Origin: Galbula dea
Lineage: Eukaryota > Chordata > Aves > Piciformes > Galbulidae
Direction of reading: 5' to 3'
DNA: 64,000 nt
Assembly: GCA_013399015.1 (NCBI GenBank)
Contig: VWZX01006814.1
Span: 930,001 to 994,000 of the forward strand
Shown: in pieces, positions 1 through 13,000 of the stretch
How positions within the stretch are numbered: the stretch's first letter is position 1
Layout: the number at the start of each line of letters is the position of its first letter
The notes under the pieces: generated by a model
The model's database searches: none
What the model was told of the DNA's origin: nothing
What the model saw: the letters and a program-made list of their open reading frames with translations, nothing else
Translations under genes and position numbers: made by a program

Positions 1-201
1 AAGATTTCCTTGGCCACCTGACTTGTTTGTAAAAATAAACAAGCAACCTGGGATGCAAATTTTTACCCTCCCTTCATCAGAGTATTCTCCCCCAGGTAAC
101 ACCTGCAACTCAGAAGGAAGCTATTCCCATAGGTCCACCTCACTCCAGGCATAGAGTCATCAACAAGAAACACCATCAATCTTAGCTTAGCTCTGATGGA
201 T

Positions 202-260
202 ATCACAGAATGTTAGGGGTTGGAAGGGACCTCTCAAAAGATCATCTAGTCCAATCCCCC
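202..260 (-). mobile_element. CR1 LINE, 3' end fragment
   Basis: The plus strand reads atcacagaatgttaggggt then tggaagggacctct and a form of gatcatctagtccaa. This is the reverse complement of the CR1 3' tail (ggttggactagatgatc ... tcccttccaac ... ttctgtgat). It is severely 5'-truncated to about 60 bp, the usual fate of CR1 copies. Confidence 0.9.
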
Positions 261-706
261 TAATACTAATGTTGTTCTTCCTCACATTTAAATTTAAAGA
301 TGCTTTTTAATTTGAAGAATTGAAAAAGACAAATCATTCTTCTTGCTGTATGTTTACACAGTGCCTAATGGCACCACCACACCCTCAATGCCAAATTCTT
401 ACTTATGAAGTGGTTCTTGGAGTACTGCATCTTCCCATTTCCACCACAGTCTAGTGTAAATCACACAAATAGCTAGGACTGTAGCCCAGTAATCATCACA
501 CTATTAACTTTCTAATTGATGGTAATGGCCAGAATAAATTTCAGGCACCACAAGGGGTTGTTAATGGATTTTGTAGCTTGAGGGCAGAGCAACAGGAAGC
601 TTTTCCATTAATCAGTGAGATGAGACAACCATACATGTCCTACACTCCCCGCCCCATCAAAACTCTGAGGTCATTGCAACTTTGTTGAAAGGGTGAGTGT
701 TGCCAG

Positions 707-836
707 ACAAAAACAAAAACCACCACACACAACACAAACCAGCCCCTGCCCCCGCCCTGCAAACTAACAAAAAGCCCCAGTCAACCACACACAAAAACAC
801 CCACACAAAACAAAAAAACCCACACATCACCCTCAC
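707..836. repeat. A/C-rich low-complexity tract
   Basis: About 130 bases are almost entirely A and C on the plus strand (runs such as caccacacacaacacaaacc and acacaaaacaaaaaaaccc), with very few G or T. The complementary strand is a G/T tract of the kind that recurs elsewhere in the window. No fixed repeat unit is visible. Confidence 0.8.
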
Positions 837-3800
837 AGCATCTGAGCTCAGTTACAAAGTTTGATATACTAGCTCAACAGAGCTGTATTAACATCTATAG
901 TCATGTTACACATTCAGAAAATGGCTTTAGCCCATCTCCAATCAGGACTAAGAAGGAGTTTTATTGCATTATAAAAATGTTGCAGGTCTTCACCAGGTTG
1001 TAGAACATACACCACAGAAAAGGCTTTCCAGCTAGCACCATTTGCAACTCAATACCCAATCTTCATTCTATCCTGCCAGTGCAAATCAACAGCTAGAAAG
1101 CTTTCAAGATCCAGACAGCCTGAGACATAATTTTCAAAATCATTGTCTAAGCCCTTTAGTTGTTGTAATGGAGTAACTCTCAAAGACTAGCAGCATTCTA
1201 ACACCAGCTAAAAGAGATTAAGTAAAAATATTTTTAAAAATTAAATCCAGTGTTTTATCCTACTAGTGCCAGCACTATCATTATCCATCCAATTGAATAT
1301 TCTATAATACAGTTTGGCTGCCACCCCACAAGAAAAAAGCTCAAACGAAACAAGGAGAAAAAAACAAGACTAAATACACTTTCAGTTTTATATCATTCTG
1401 CTGTTCTGTGAGAATTTCATTTTTAAAATATTGCAGAAGATTTAGCTGATTAATGCTGCACTTCCCAGCAGCAAATTGTTCCACTGAAAAGCTTTCAGTT
1501 AGTTCCGAGTCCTAGCAGCGAACAGGCTTAAGCTGTTAGCTTGACTGTTATGCTAGCCTAGCTATCAGCTAAACTGTTACTCTACATCATCACCTAAGAA
1601 AGAATTTATTGTTACTGATTTTAAAAGCTGTGCTAGTGGGTTACTCAAATTACTTTACCCAAGAATCACTAATTAATGCTTTAAAGCAGGCAGACACAAT
1701 GTGTTGCTTTTTTTCTAAGACCATTTGAATAATGCAGCTGTACTGTTTGTGTCACTTTCAAACAATATACACCATCCAGAGCCATGCAGCTTTATTTTTT
1801 TCTCTTGGTTGGTAGAAGCATATTTATCACTATGTATCTCAAGGATCAGTGGGGTTATAAAGCTTGCTATTTATAGCTACTTTTGGGGTATCAAGCAACT
1901 GACAGTAATTTGTTCCTTTGACATCTAACCTTAGGTAGCTCCAGTAGCAGAAGATGGATTTTTACAGGAAATGAAATGAAAGTACACAGCAGAAGATTAA
2001 TACCATTTCCTAAGCCTGAGGAGAATGCATGCTCCCAATCACTCTACAGAAAAAAAATGGTCAGGGGCATGTGCTATGTACTAAGAATAAGAGCAAGATG
2101 TGGTCAAGGTGAAGTGTTCAAACAGTCTATTAGTGAACTCACACACTGGCATTTGTATGTAGAGGAATTGCAGGTTGATAGTCTAAAAATTATCTCAGCT
2201 CTTCTGATTCTTTGATTTTGAAAGTCATCTTTAAGTCAGTGCCAGCTACAGATAAAATGAGATCCTGTTTTTATGTTACTGGTAAATGATAAAAGAAGGC
2301 TGCAAATAATAAAGTAAATAATAGGCTGCAAATTCCATATCTGAAACAACTTGCACAAGATCAAGTTACTATTTTGCCCTGCATTGCAAAAACATCTTGT
2401 ACTAATTATATTTTCTGTCTGTGAGAAAATAAAGACTGCAACTTGAAAAGAATCCTTAATGTTAAAATCTTTACTGAGAGGTCATATTTGTCCATTACTC
2501 ACACCTTTTATTGTAATGTCTTAAAAATGGAATTAGTCTAGAAGGTTGGGTTTTTTCTCCCCCTAAGCCATCTGTTTTTAATTAATTTGGAATTAAAATT
2601 GTAAGAAAGGTCTGTCCAAAGCTGTGGGTGCATAAAGATATTAATTATACAATCCATTCATTAAAACAACACTACCAACAGGAACTCTGCCAAGTACCTG
2701 AGAAGTCATTCTACCTTCTAATAACAGACCTATCATCCCCAGGCACCACCAACTCCCTTAAAATGTTGTGTCTCCCAACATACTGAGAAAGTTAGCATAT
2801 TTCAGCTTCATTGACCTTCAAATCTCACACATGACCACAAGAGCCATGTAGACTCCCAAATTTATGTGTAATGCCACAACATATCTCCAGAGTTCATCAC
2901 TTCCAGGCATTCTAATGCTGTACGGTAACACAGTCATATAACTACTAGTGCAATAGACTCAGTCAAGCTGCAATGTATGTCCCCTACTAGGACAGTGGGC
3001 AAGTGGTGGTAGACATTATATATGCCCACTTCTATTCCTATCATAGGAAGTGGAGGTGGCATAAGAAAATAACCCATCCTGTGTTGGACAGAGACAAAAG
3101 TTCTTAGTGTTTTTACTTCCAGGCTATGGGCAATGAAACCTACATAGCTCCTAGACCAAAGGAGGGTTCATCTCGCTATGTTTATGTAGTATTCTTTAAT
3201 GCCACATGGAAGTACTCTAGCATGACTTTTTCCAATAGTTTTGGGATGTAATTTCACCTTTGTGGAAGCCACATCTGGTAGAACAAGACTTATTAATTAC
3301 AAAAATTCCGTTTTGCACTTTGAATGACAAGGGCACTGAGCTACATAAAGATAGCACCCTCAAAAATAACCTTCATAAGCCACTGGAGATTTGTCTGAGA
3401 GATGCTTGCCAAGTCCTGTCCTCCTGCTTGATGGAAAAATCTCTGAAAAATGCCCATAAGTGGAAAGTCTTCAATTTAGTTCAGATTTATTAAACTCAAC
3501 TCGAACAGACACTTTAAGTAACAGTAGTCACAATAGCCAAACACTAGAACTGTCATACTGGATGGTAGGGAAGAGAAGGAAGCAAGAATTGGGTGCAAGA
3601 TTTTAAATGTGCAGTTCAACTGAGCAGATTATTCCTGTATCACTGGTATACCCCAAAACCCACGTTCAGCACTATCTACACATACACATGCCTCCACCAT
3701 CTAGCAAATAGGCTGCCAGAAATCTCATCATTTTAACTTAAAGGTCCAGTTGCAGATGAAATAAGACCAGACAACTGTGACAAATTCTTCTGGGTCTCCA

Positions 3801-5340
3801 TAGATCAAACCCCTGCCAAAAATGTACTGAATCCCCCTTCTTTAGTGGATTAGAATTGGAGCACTGTAAATACACCAAAAAGTAGTCAGTGATTCTTCAC
3901 TGCTTCAGAATAAAGTTCCTTGTTCAGCCATCTAATCTTTGGGTGAATAAGGCACCTTAAGCTTTACATTTTGTGGGTTTGTTTTTTTTTTTTCTATCTC
4001 CATCCTCTTTTCCCTGTTTTAAAATTTATGGTTACAATTTAGGCTGATTTCAATTTCCATTAATAATAAGTTCAACTGATGTACATTTAACTGAATTTAA
4101 TCATGTTGTACTGACAGGTTTAGCTTAAAGCAGGGCTTCACTTAGAACTATCAAGTAAATTTCTCTTGAAAAGGTCAGTTTAACATTTAACAGGAGGGCC
4201 CATTCCAGACAAATTAGAATTTGCTCCATTTGTTTCAAGTGCAAACACTTTTCAAGGTAATTTCAACAGAAACATGTCAATCAAAACAGAAAAGTGTCAG
4301 GTGCCCATGGGAGAAGATTCATTGATGCCTCTTCTACACAGCTGGCCCAAAGGCTGCTCAGATATGTGGGCAAAGCCAAAATATTCCTGCCCACTGTTCA
4401 AGGACTAGGGTGGGACTGGAACCAGACCACACCAAAGAAAGCAGGGAAGGCAAAGCTAGGAGAGCTTAGGAAAGCCCCTGACAAATCAGACTTCTCATTT
4501 CTAACTGCTGCAGTAACAGGAATGCAGTGGGAACAGCCTTGCGTGCTACAGAGATGGGTTATTGTGTGCGTGTGTGTGTATCACATGAGGATTTATTATT
4601 GCTCTTGTGTCTGTCAGTGGCAGTTTAGCTTTCCAGGACAGAGTCACGGTAAGCGAAGAGTTGATTCATGTAATGCTGTCTCAGCAGCGCTCTCAGCAGT
4701 AGCACAATTCCCTTATAGCTGGAGTTCGTCCTGCCACCAGCCTAGGAAGAAGCATCCTGCAGCAGTCACCCAAACAGCTCTTCCAGGTAATACTCATCTT
4801 TAAAAGGCTTCAAGGGTAGCACTACCAGAAATCCTCAGTGGACCACATGTGGCAGGTGATGCCTTCCCTGTTCTGGGTGGGACAGAAAACCAGTACCCAA
4901 TTTTTTGGTTTCTCCAGGACAAATGTGGAGACAGAATAATATTTTCTCTATGTGGAGAGAGAAGAATTTTCTACCCTTGCTGGAGCTGGCCTCAGCAGCA
5001 CAGTCGCTTAGGTTCTACAGTCTTTTGTTACGACACCACCTTATAAAGTCACAGGTTCCCAGGGTTACAGAACTGCAACACAGAAGGTAGGATCAAGCCA
5101 GAAATGTTTTCCAGTTCCAATCTTACATTACCACTGAGAGCTCAAGTTGACAGTAGCCTAGGCAATTAGCACATCTTTTCTGCATTGACTTTTCTGATAT
5201 TTATTTTATGGTGTCTAACTCATGTAACAGAAAAGAAAGGGAATAAGCAAGTCCCACCTTCCTTTTTTGAGACTTTCATGATTTGACAGGTCTCTAACAA
5301 ATCACCATCAGTTGCCACTTTCCAGACCAAAGATTCCTGG

Positions 5341-5475
5341 CCAGCTCAATCATTCCTTCCATACAAACCACTCCATACCTTGGCCCATCCTTACTGCTCT
5401 TCTCTGAACCTTACCTACGTCTAATATATCATTTTTGAAAGTATTCCTGTTACTACTGGATAGGTGTTGAATCAA
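5341..5475 (-). mobile_element. Ancient CR1/L3-like LINE remnant
   Basis: The segment ggcccatccttactgctctt followed by ctctgaacctt resembles the antisense of the CR1 block that reads gggttcagagaagagc. It is followed by a degraded ttttgaaagt...ttactactgga, resembling the next consensus block (cttgaaatgtgg..cagaactgga). Divergence is high and there is no preserved 3' tail. The call rests on word order and could be wrong. Confidence 0.42.
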
Positions 5476-7193
5476 CACCTCAGTTTTTGAGCTTCACTAC
5501 TTACAAGAGCTTCAGGATGAACCTACTGTCATGCAAAAAGTGGTGCATAACAACTTAACTGATGTGAATCACACATCTGAGCTTTGAAGTTGGTCAACAG
5601 ACTCAGAAGATGCCTATTCCCATAGATTAAGCAGAATCTTGTGCTGAAAGTCCCTGTGTTCACACTTCCTCAGAAGCAGCAAGACTTACCCTGCTGAAAG
5701 GCAGGAAAACACTATGTGGGAGCCAAAAGCATTGTTAACATTCACCATGATCAAGATCTTGAGTTACTGTCCCACCCATACAAAAATATAATGTGTTCTA
5801 TTAGATTTATTTCATTGTAAAGTATCCTCAGGGAAAACTTTATTTACATCAGGAGACAGTTTCTAGATAGAAACAAAACATCCTTCAGGGACATATCCAA
5901 CCCTCCTAGCCACCTGGCTGGCTGAATGACATCATCCATTTAGTGACAAGCTTCAATCATATTTGCTATCATGTTTTACAACAATTTCAGAAATGTAAAA
6001 TTCCTCATAAATCAGAAACTCTAGTTTTATAGCCAGCTAAGTAGGTTCGTTGTGGTGTAAATTTCCCCTGCCAACTCCCAAGTTCTCCAGGAGTCCTGGA
6101 GAAGCCTCAGAGATTATCTTTGGCATCTGTACTTTCACTGTTTGAACAATCACAGGTTTCTCCTGCTGCCTAGAAGGAGTTACAGAGGGCAAGGGAGTGG
6201 CAACACACCACTACAAATAACCAATAAGCAAAGAAGCAAAAAAATCCACCAGAACAATCCCCCCACACACATTGAAAGTTCAGGAATAAAACTGAAAGTC
6301 TAATTCAGTCATCTGCAGGGTCACTTGGAAACGTTTCAGACATGTTTTCACTTTACAAAATGCCAACCTGCCAAAGCAAAACTTCTCAGAAAAGCTTCTC
6401 AACTGCATTTTCTGGCAGAACATCAGAAGCAGCAGATTAGTTAGTTCTGGAAAGTTATCCACCCGAGACGTGAAAGGTCCAGAACTTTGGAGGAAGAAGA
6501 AAGAGGACAGTGTATAGCGAAACTGTCAGCTGAACTACCGATGCATTTGTAGCTAAGCATTAAAACAACAGCTGAGGCTGTTATTGCAGCAACCACCAAC
6601 TACCTTTTTAGTTTCAATTAAATGATCTTTTACAGCAAGGCAAACACTGAGATTTTGTATCATTCTCTAATGATACAGAACTTCAATTTAGGAGCCTTTT
6701 CCATCCAAAGAGAGCACTCTGAACCATTGGTACTTCTTATTGTGGGGTGATGCTCTCCTCGAGCCCTTCAAACTCTGCTTCTGTGTAGAACAGAGAGATG
6801 TTTAATGATTCAACTACATTCATGATTATGGAGGAAAGTTATAGATTCAATAGTAATTTGACTAATCAAGCTGACAAAATGTTTGGGTTGAAAAAGGGAA
6901 GGACTCTCCTACCAGTAGTTCATCAAAATAAAAATCTGAACATCTCCAGTGTACCAAGGAGGATTTACTGTTCCCTAAAACAAAGGGAAAGGAAATAACT
7001 TGGATAATCTCAACTATCAGTAAGATACAGATAATAAAAATCAGTTAAAAGGTATAGCTAAAACTGGAAAACTGGACTGGCTCTTGTAGTTTCACTGCAG
7101 AGGATCAGCAAACAAGCTCCCCAAAGAAGAGGTTCTGCAAGGAAATCCCTTGTTACCTGCAGAACTGTTTCAACATATAGAACCATACAGACA

Positions 7194-7645
7194 TAGGCCT
7201 GTTGGAGCGAGTACAAAGGAGGGAAAAAAAAAAAAAAAAAAAGTAAGAGGGCTGGAACACCTCACCTGTGAAGAAAGGCTGAGAGAGTTAGGGTTGTTCA
7301 GCCTGGAGTAGAGAAGGCTTTGGGAAGATATTACTATGGCCTTTCAGATGAGGATAATAGTTTTAGTAGGGCCTGTTGCAATAAGACAAGGGATAATGGT
7401 TTTAAATTAAAAGAGGGGAGATTTAGACTAGATATAAGGAAGAATTTTTTTACAGTAAGATTGGTGAAACACTGGAACAGGCTGGCAAGAGGTGGCAGAT
7501 GCCCCCATCCCTGGAAATACAGATCAAGATGGACAGGGTTCTGAGCAAGTAAGAGATCTAGTTGAAGATGTGTCTGCTCATTGCATCAGGATTGGACTAG
7601 ATGACCTTTAATAGTCCCTTCCAACCCAAAACATTCTATGATTTA
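7194..7645 (+). mobile_element. CR1 LINE, 3' part with the ORF2 C-terminal remnant
   Basis: This roughly 450-bp copy starts in the block ggcctgttggagcgagtac and runs through gctggaacacctcacctgtg and ttcagcctggag. It continues through the C-terminal coding block of CR1 ORF2, where frame fragments FRLDIRKNFFT and HWNRLAR are readable, and the 3' tail attggactagatgacctt ... ttccaacccaaaacattcta. The coding frame is interrupted and there is no intact reverse transcriptase. A 19-base A-run at 7224-7242 sits where the consensus has a mixed ccacaaagatgatc block, so it is an internal expansion and not a tail. Confidence 0.93.
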
Positions 7646-8000
7646 GGTCAGATAACTGCAAACAGTAGTTGAAGATGACAGGTTTTCTTATAGCAGTGAA
7701 ACCAGCTGTGGCTCTGAAGGAGGGCCACGACAAACTTCAGAAAGTGAGTTAGGTTTTGTATGAGAAATGTGCAATTGCAAGAAAAAAAAAAAGCAAAGCT
7801 CTTTTGAAAACGGAAAGCTGACTCATCCACACACAACACAGCAGTGGTCTCCTGAAGTTACCAACACTGCATGAGGTTGCTGAGAGTCAAGAAACTCAGC
7901 CTGGGTGGCAATGTGAGAACATATTAAAATAAGAGTTTTTGTAGGAATGTTTTATTGATGAGAGTAGAACAGAACTGTTGGAAAGAATGAAATAAGACTC

Positions 8001-8094
8001 CTGTGTGTTTGGTTTCGTGTGGATTTTTTGGTTTGTTGGAGGTTGTTTTGTTTGGGTGCTTGGTCGGTTTTCTTTTTAATTCTATTTTGTGTTG
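8001..8094. repeat. G/T-rich low-complexity tract
   Basis: The plus strand is dominated by T and G (tttggtttgttggaggttgt then tttgtttgggtgcttggtcgg). A 150-codon minus-strand open frame across this area is a by-product of the skewed composition. Confidence 0.7.
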
Positions 8095-9971
8095 ACACAT
8101 AATGGGAAAAAGCCTGAAGTTATTAATGGATAAAAACCTACAGGATTTATTGGATTCCTGAGCTGGTAAGAATTTTATAAAGGATATTTTAAAAATGGTG
8201 TATAGGATGCGATAAATGTGGGGCTGTTCTGTAAGAATTTGTTCTGGCTTGGTTTGTGGGGTGTTTGCTGTGAGAACAGACTGGCGGTATTTAAAAGGAA
8301 AGTTGCTGGTGAAGAGAGTCGAGGAAATAAGCAAAAAGAAGAGACAGCTCAGGAAAAGCTCTCTCTTAAATGGCACTTAAGGATCATTAAGCAACATTAA
8401 CAGAATCAGGCAGAGGAAGGCCATGAAGGAGCAATTGTGTACACAGAAGAACTGTGTTACAGTCCAAACTAGTTCAAACCACCCCAAGAATCCCTCAGGA
8501 AAGCATTTAAGTGGGATAAATCTTCCCAAACCCTGTCAACCAACCAAAGAAGGGACTAGTGTCTCAAGACTGGCTTTATGGCTTGGTCACCAATAGCAGA
8601 AGAGTACAAGAATGCAAGAGAGATACAAGTACCTGATGGAGAGGGAAAAATTGCGCACTCCAAAATTTCCTGCTACAACATCAGATGCAAAAACACTTGC
8701 TACAAAAAATTGCCCCTTCACCATTTGGGTGAAATGGTAACTACCATTGCATTTTTCAGTATACTTTCTAAACATTTCCTTTTACTGTTAAAAAAAGAAA
8801 AAAAAAAAAATCAACAAACTTTCTTTTGAGGAAGCTTACCTTTGTATTCACCAGTGATTTATTTACACCAGAAAGAAAAAGCACATACTGCCAAATTTCT
8901 TCAAACACATTGGTAAGCATGGAAAAAATACAAACTATTAGGCCAAGACTCAGGAAGATGATTGAAATCTGCAGGACAAATGTAGCCATCAATGCTGGTA
9001 GCTCTCATTGGATGGGAAGTGGAAACATGGTTAGTCTTGAGGGACCATGAAACTCTTATTCCCACTTTTTCATTCCAGATGTTTACAATCCTTTGGGAAA
9101 TTCCTGTGGATTAGGTCCTAATTCTGCTCTACTGAGTTTCCTTTCAGAAATGTGATGCTGTTCAACTATCCAAAACAAATGGACAGCTAGGGCAAAATGC
9201 CTCTGCATTTGAGCTTGAAAGAGCTTCTGAGGGCTGTGGCAAGGCGAATAGGAAAAGAATCTTATTGTGTAGAGAAACATAGCGGGACAAATGGAAAACT
9301 CTGGTGATAGCAGTCACCCTTGAAACATGAGGCTTTTTTTGCCTCTGAATTAAGGCTATTGAACTAGATCAGAGGCTGAACTTACTTCAACCACTGGACT
9401 TGTTCATGATTAACTCCTAGCTCATTTAAATAAAACCTTCAGATGGAACATCTCCTCTGGGTATTCAGTAAGGGAGATACCAGCTCAGCTAATTAGGCAT
9501 AGTTGTCATAGCAGCTAATCAGCATACCTACATTCATCCCAGTGATTGGTACCAGCTGGGAAATTATTCCAAAATGAACCAGGGAATTAAGAAACCACAC
9601 CTTTGGGAGCTGCTGAAATAGAAGTCTTTGGCTGACAGAGCAAAAAAAGATGCAGGAAATGAAGCAGAAGCTAAGAGTAAAGTTTGCTTTAGAAAATTAG
9701 GAGTGAAGACAGGCAGAAGTGGTTCTTGTGGCAACTGATAGATCATCTGATCTGCAGCACTGGTGGGCATCTCAGTAACAGAGAGTCTACTTTAGGGGAA
9801 GCACTAGTAACTAAATATAATAAATTATTAATCCCAGAAAGTCAGCCTAGAATGCAGTAAATAACAGTGCTGGAACACAAACAGTAAGTAAATCACATCC
9901 ACCTCTGCCTGGGGACTAGATTTCTGTTCTCTATCTCCAGACAAACCCAATCCTAGTCTATTATTTCAACT

Positions 9972-10087
9972 AATGGAACAGTCTTTTTATGCTGGAGACA
10001 TTATTACTTGTCTACTCTATGACTGTGGCAATGGAACAGTCTTTTTATGCTGGAGACATTATTACTTGTCTACTCTATGACTGTGGC
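9972..10087. repeat. Perfect 58-bp tandem duplication (two copies)
   Basis: The unit begins aatggaacagtctttttatg and ends ctatgactgtggc. Copy one is 9972-10029 and copy two is 10030-10087. I compared them base by base and found no difference. The copies are directly adjacent, and identity ends one base into a would-be third copy. The unit has no internal repeat and no resemblance to CR1. It is either a very recent duplication or an assembly artefact. Confidence 0.97.
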
Positions 10088-13000
10088 ATAAGGACAAAAC
10101 TAACAGTGTATCTTCCTTACTGCACCACTGGGCATTAACTCAGCTAATAGTGCTGACAAGTCCTGTCTGATTCAAAGGCCAGCAAGTGCAGTACCATGAG
10201 TGTAACTACTTCATTTTTGCAGGACTCTGCTGTAAGTAGAATTATGCTGCCAGCCAGGAGCAGTCCTACAAAGAATCCAGGCCTCTTGGCCATTTTTTTT
10301 TTTCTATTTAGACATTACACAGTGATATTGAAGATATAGCTGTTTCTGAGCAAACTGTTCCATAAGCTCAGCGAATTAGCAGCAGCAAGATTGACCCTTT
10401 TACCAGGGCTACTGCCAGCTCATGCTCTAAGCAGATGAGATTCATCTCCCACAGGTCTCTGCCACAGCTATGCCACACTGTTGCAGCCACATACCAGGCA
10501 CAGTTGAGGACTTAAAAAACAGGGCAACCACCTGCACCCACTACACAGGACCACAGTGCAAGAGAGAGGCCATAACACCCTGCTTCAGAGGAGGAGCTAG
10601 GCTTGATCAGGAAAGTCCAACATTTACTGTGTGGTATGCTCGATTTTCTTTTCCTTTTTGCCTCCCAGAGAGGGCATGGTGATCCCAATAACACATCAGC
10701 AAGGGCAACAGCCTTAGCAGGCCATTGATCAAACTTACCTACCTGCATCCATTTAAATTCTCTGACAGATCACAGCAGCTGTCGATATATACAAAAAAAG
10801 AATCCTTTAGCCTCAGTCAAATCCTTCCTTAGAATTTGTCTCAGCCTTAGTATCTCCAATCTCTTGGACAATAAGCCTATTCATACTACTGAGGCAACTG
10901 AGTTGGATTTTCCATAGAGACCTCTTGGTAAACTAATCTCTCTTATTAGCTTACCTCCTATTCATACACTTCAAATCTCCCCTAGGAATTAAATTCCAAG
11001 AGCAAATGGTGTCAACACCACCAAGAAGCAGGGCAGCAAGCTGTGACCATTACCTGATGTGCCAGCAACACTTCCTTCTCCACTGCATTGAACTCACCTG
11101 TCTGCTGTATCCACCTGACTTGCTAGATACTCAGCTGCCAACAGTCCTAGTGCAAGGGCTGCTTTCATAGATCTATTACTGGTAGGTGCCCAAAGAGAAA
11201 GGAGCATACAATTTTACAAATACTAACACAGTTTATAAGAACTTTGTGTACTTATGACATAGAAAAGACAAAAAAAAAAGCAGAAAACTACATTCTATCT
11301 CTTTGGATAGGAAAAACTGGCAATGAAACTGATCCAAAGCTTACTGAAACTTGTACAAGCTTTTCCACAGATTTAATGACAGTTTACAGGAGAGTCTGTA
11401 TAATTACCATATAAAATTACATAAAAGCCTGTTAAGAGATTTAGTGATTGAGAAGACAAACATTTGACATCTGCATTCAGAAAAGTTCTGGGCTCTTATG
11501 TGATTTTCTATGAGAAAATATAAATCTATTATATAGCTTTCAGAGCAAGACTTAAAACTTCTTGAAACTAACAAAGGAAGTGACAGAAGGAGGGAGGCCA
11601 GAGAAACAGCATTTTAAATAGGAAAGTTTTAGAAAGGAAAGGAAGGCACAAACCTATGTGGGAGGACAGGATGACAATGCCCAGTGGGGTACTAAGTCAC
11701 ATACTTGATGACTGTCAAGTGTAGGCCTAGTGTACATGTAAATTAAGGCTTTAAGATATCTGAAATGTCACTCAGCATTCTCACCCCTTTCTGGATGGAT
11801 GTGAGCCCACTAAATACAGCTGGAAGACATCAGTTCATATGCGAAATACAACAGGTGCCAAAATGAAGGGAATTATGCAGCCAGATTTAGACCATACTTT
11901 CCCTATGTGCCAAGCTGAGCTATGGCCTTTTTGTCTTTTCCAAAGTAGTACATATCTAGATCCTCAAAGTTACTAACACAGGTGTCAATGCTCAGTTTTT
12001 AAGAAGAAAGGGAGAGTTCCTCAATAAGGGCAGGTAAACAGAGTAAATGTTGGTATCACCCCACGTATGACACTACCTGTTGACTCAAGAGTAATGCTGG
12101 CAGTAACTACAATTTCCCTTTTCCCTAGCCTTCCTATCCATCAGCAAAGACAAACTTTGCAGCCAGCAGAGGCTGACTTATCCTATCAGATGGTGAACAT
12201 CTAGGCCTTTACAGAACCTAAGGCTGACTTTCAGAAAAGAGAGGACACAGCTTGCTAGAATTTTAATTCCCTCTGCTTCCTCCTTTCTGATCAAGATTTC
12301 TTCAGGTAGTTTGGGAGGGCTCTCTCATAGGAAGTCACATCTATCAAACAGGGAAGGAGGAGGTAGATTCAATTGTCTACAACATATTCAACCAGAAAGC
12401 AGAGCAGTCACCACTAAATTAATTCCGAAAATTAAATTAACAAGTGAGTAAGGTTAGCATTGTAGGTTCAGGCACCATGATTAAATAGGAGTCACTGGCA
12501 TATTGAATCACATGTCCCAAGCAGCTGGGTCTTCAGAGTCAAGGTTATTGCCACCTCTGAAAAGTATTTTTGAGGTCCCAAGAAAAATATGGCCAGATTG
12601 GAAGCAATACAGAGCCGAACATCATCCAGGACCACCACTACTTTAGTCTTCCATACTTCTAGTAAGCAGCATGATACAAATCTATGCAACAGAAGTTTAG
12701 TAAAGAACCAGATTTTTTTTCTTTAGTACTTAATGGAGCTTTCCAAAGTTCTCCCTCTTACTGTCTCCATTCATTAAAAGGATAAGGCAATACTTAAAAG
12801 GCAATCAATAAAATTCAAAGACATTCTGTTCTCCATCTGCCATATGGAGCTCCTTGCCCTAAAGGCTACACACAAGTGCAATTGTGTCCTTTACTACTTC
12901 TGTCACTTCCATAGGGTACTCTATTCAACATGGTGAGTGGCAAGTTCATTTTATAAGATAAAATACAGCTGGGCAAATTTGCTTTCATCACACAGCAGGA

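Noticed and set aside
4294..4803. The longest open frame in the window, 169 codons on the plus strand
   Set aside because: It runs through a (TG)n stretch giving VIVCVCVY, has no recognisable domain, no codon bias and no splice or promoter context, and opposes the direction of SORCS1. A frame of this length is expected by chance in 64 kb.
7320..7544. Plus-strand frame reading FRLDIRKNFFT and similar, as if a host gene
   Set aside because: This is the C-terminal remnant of CR1 ORF2 inside the LINE copy at 7194-7645. The same applies to the frames at 60138-60374 and 61871-62140.
7924..8376. 150-codon minus-strand open frame
   Set aside because: Its Lys/Asn/Pro/Thr-rich part is the complement of the G/T-rich tract at 8001-8094, where stop codons are depleted. 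The rest has no family resemblance.
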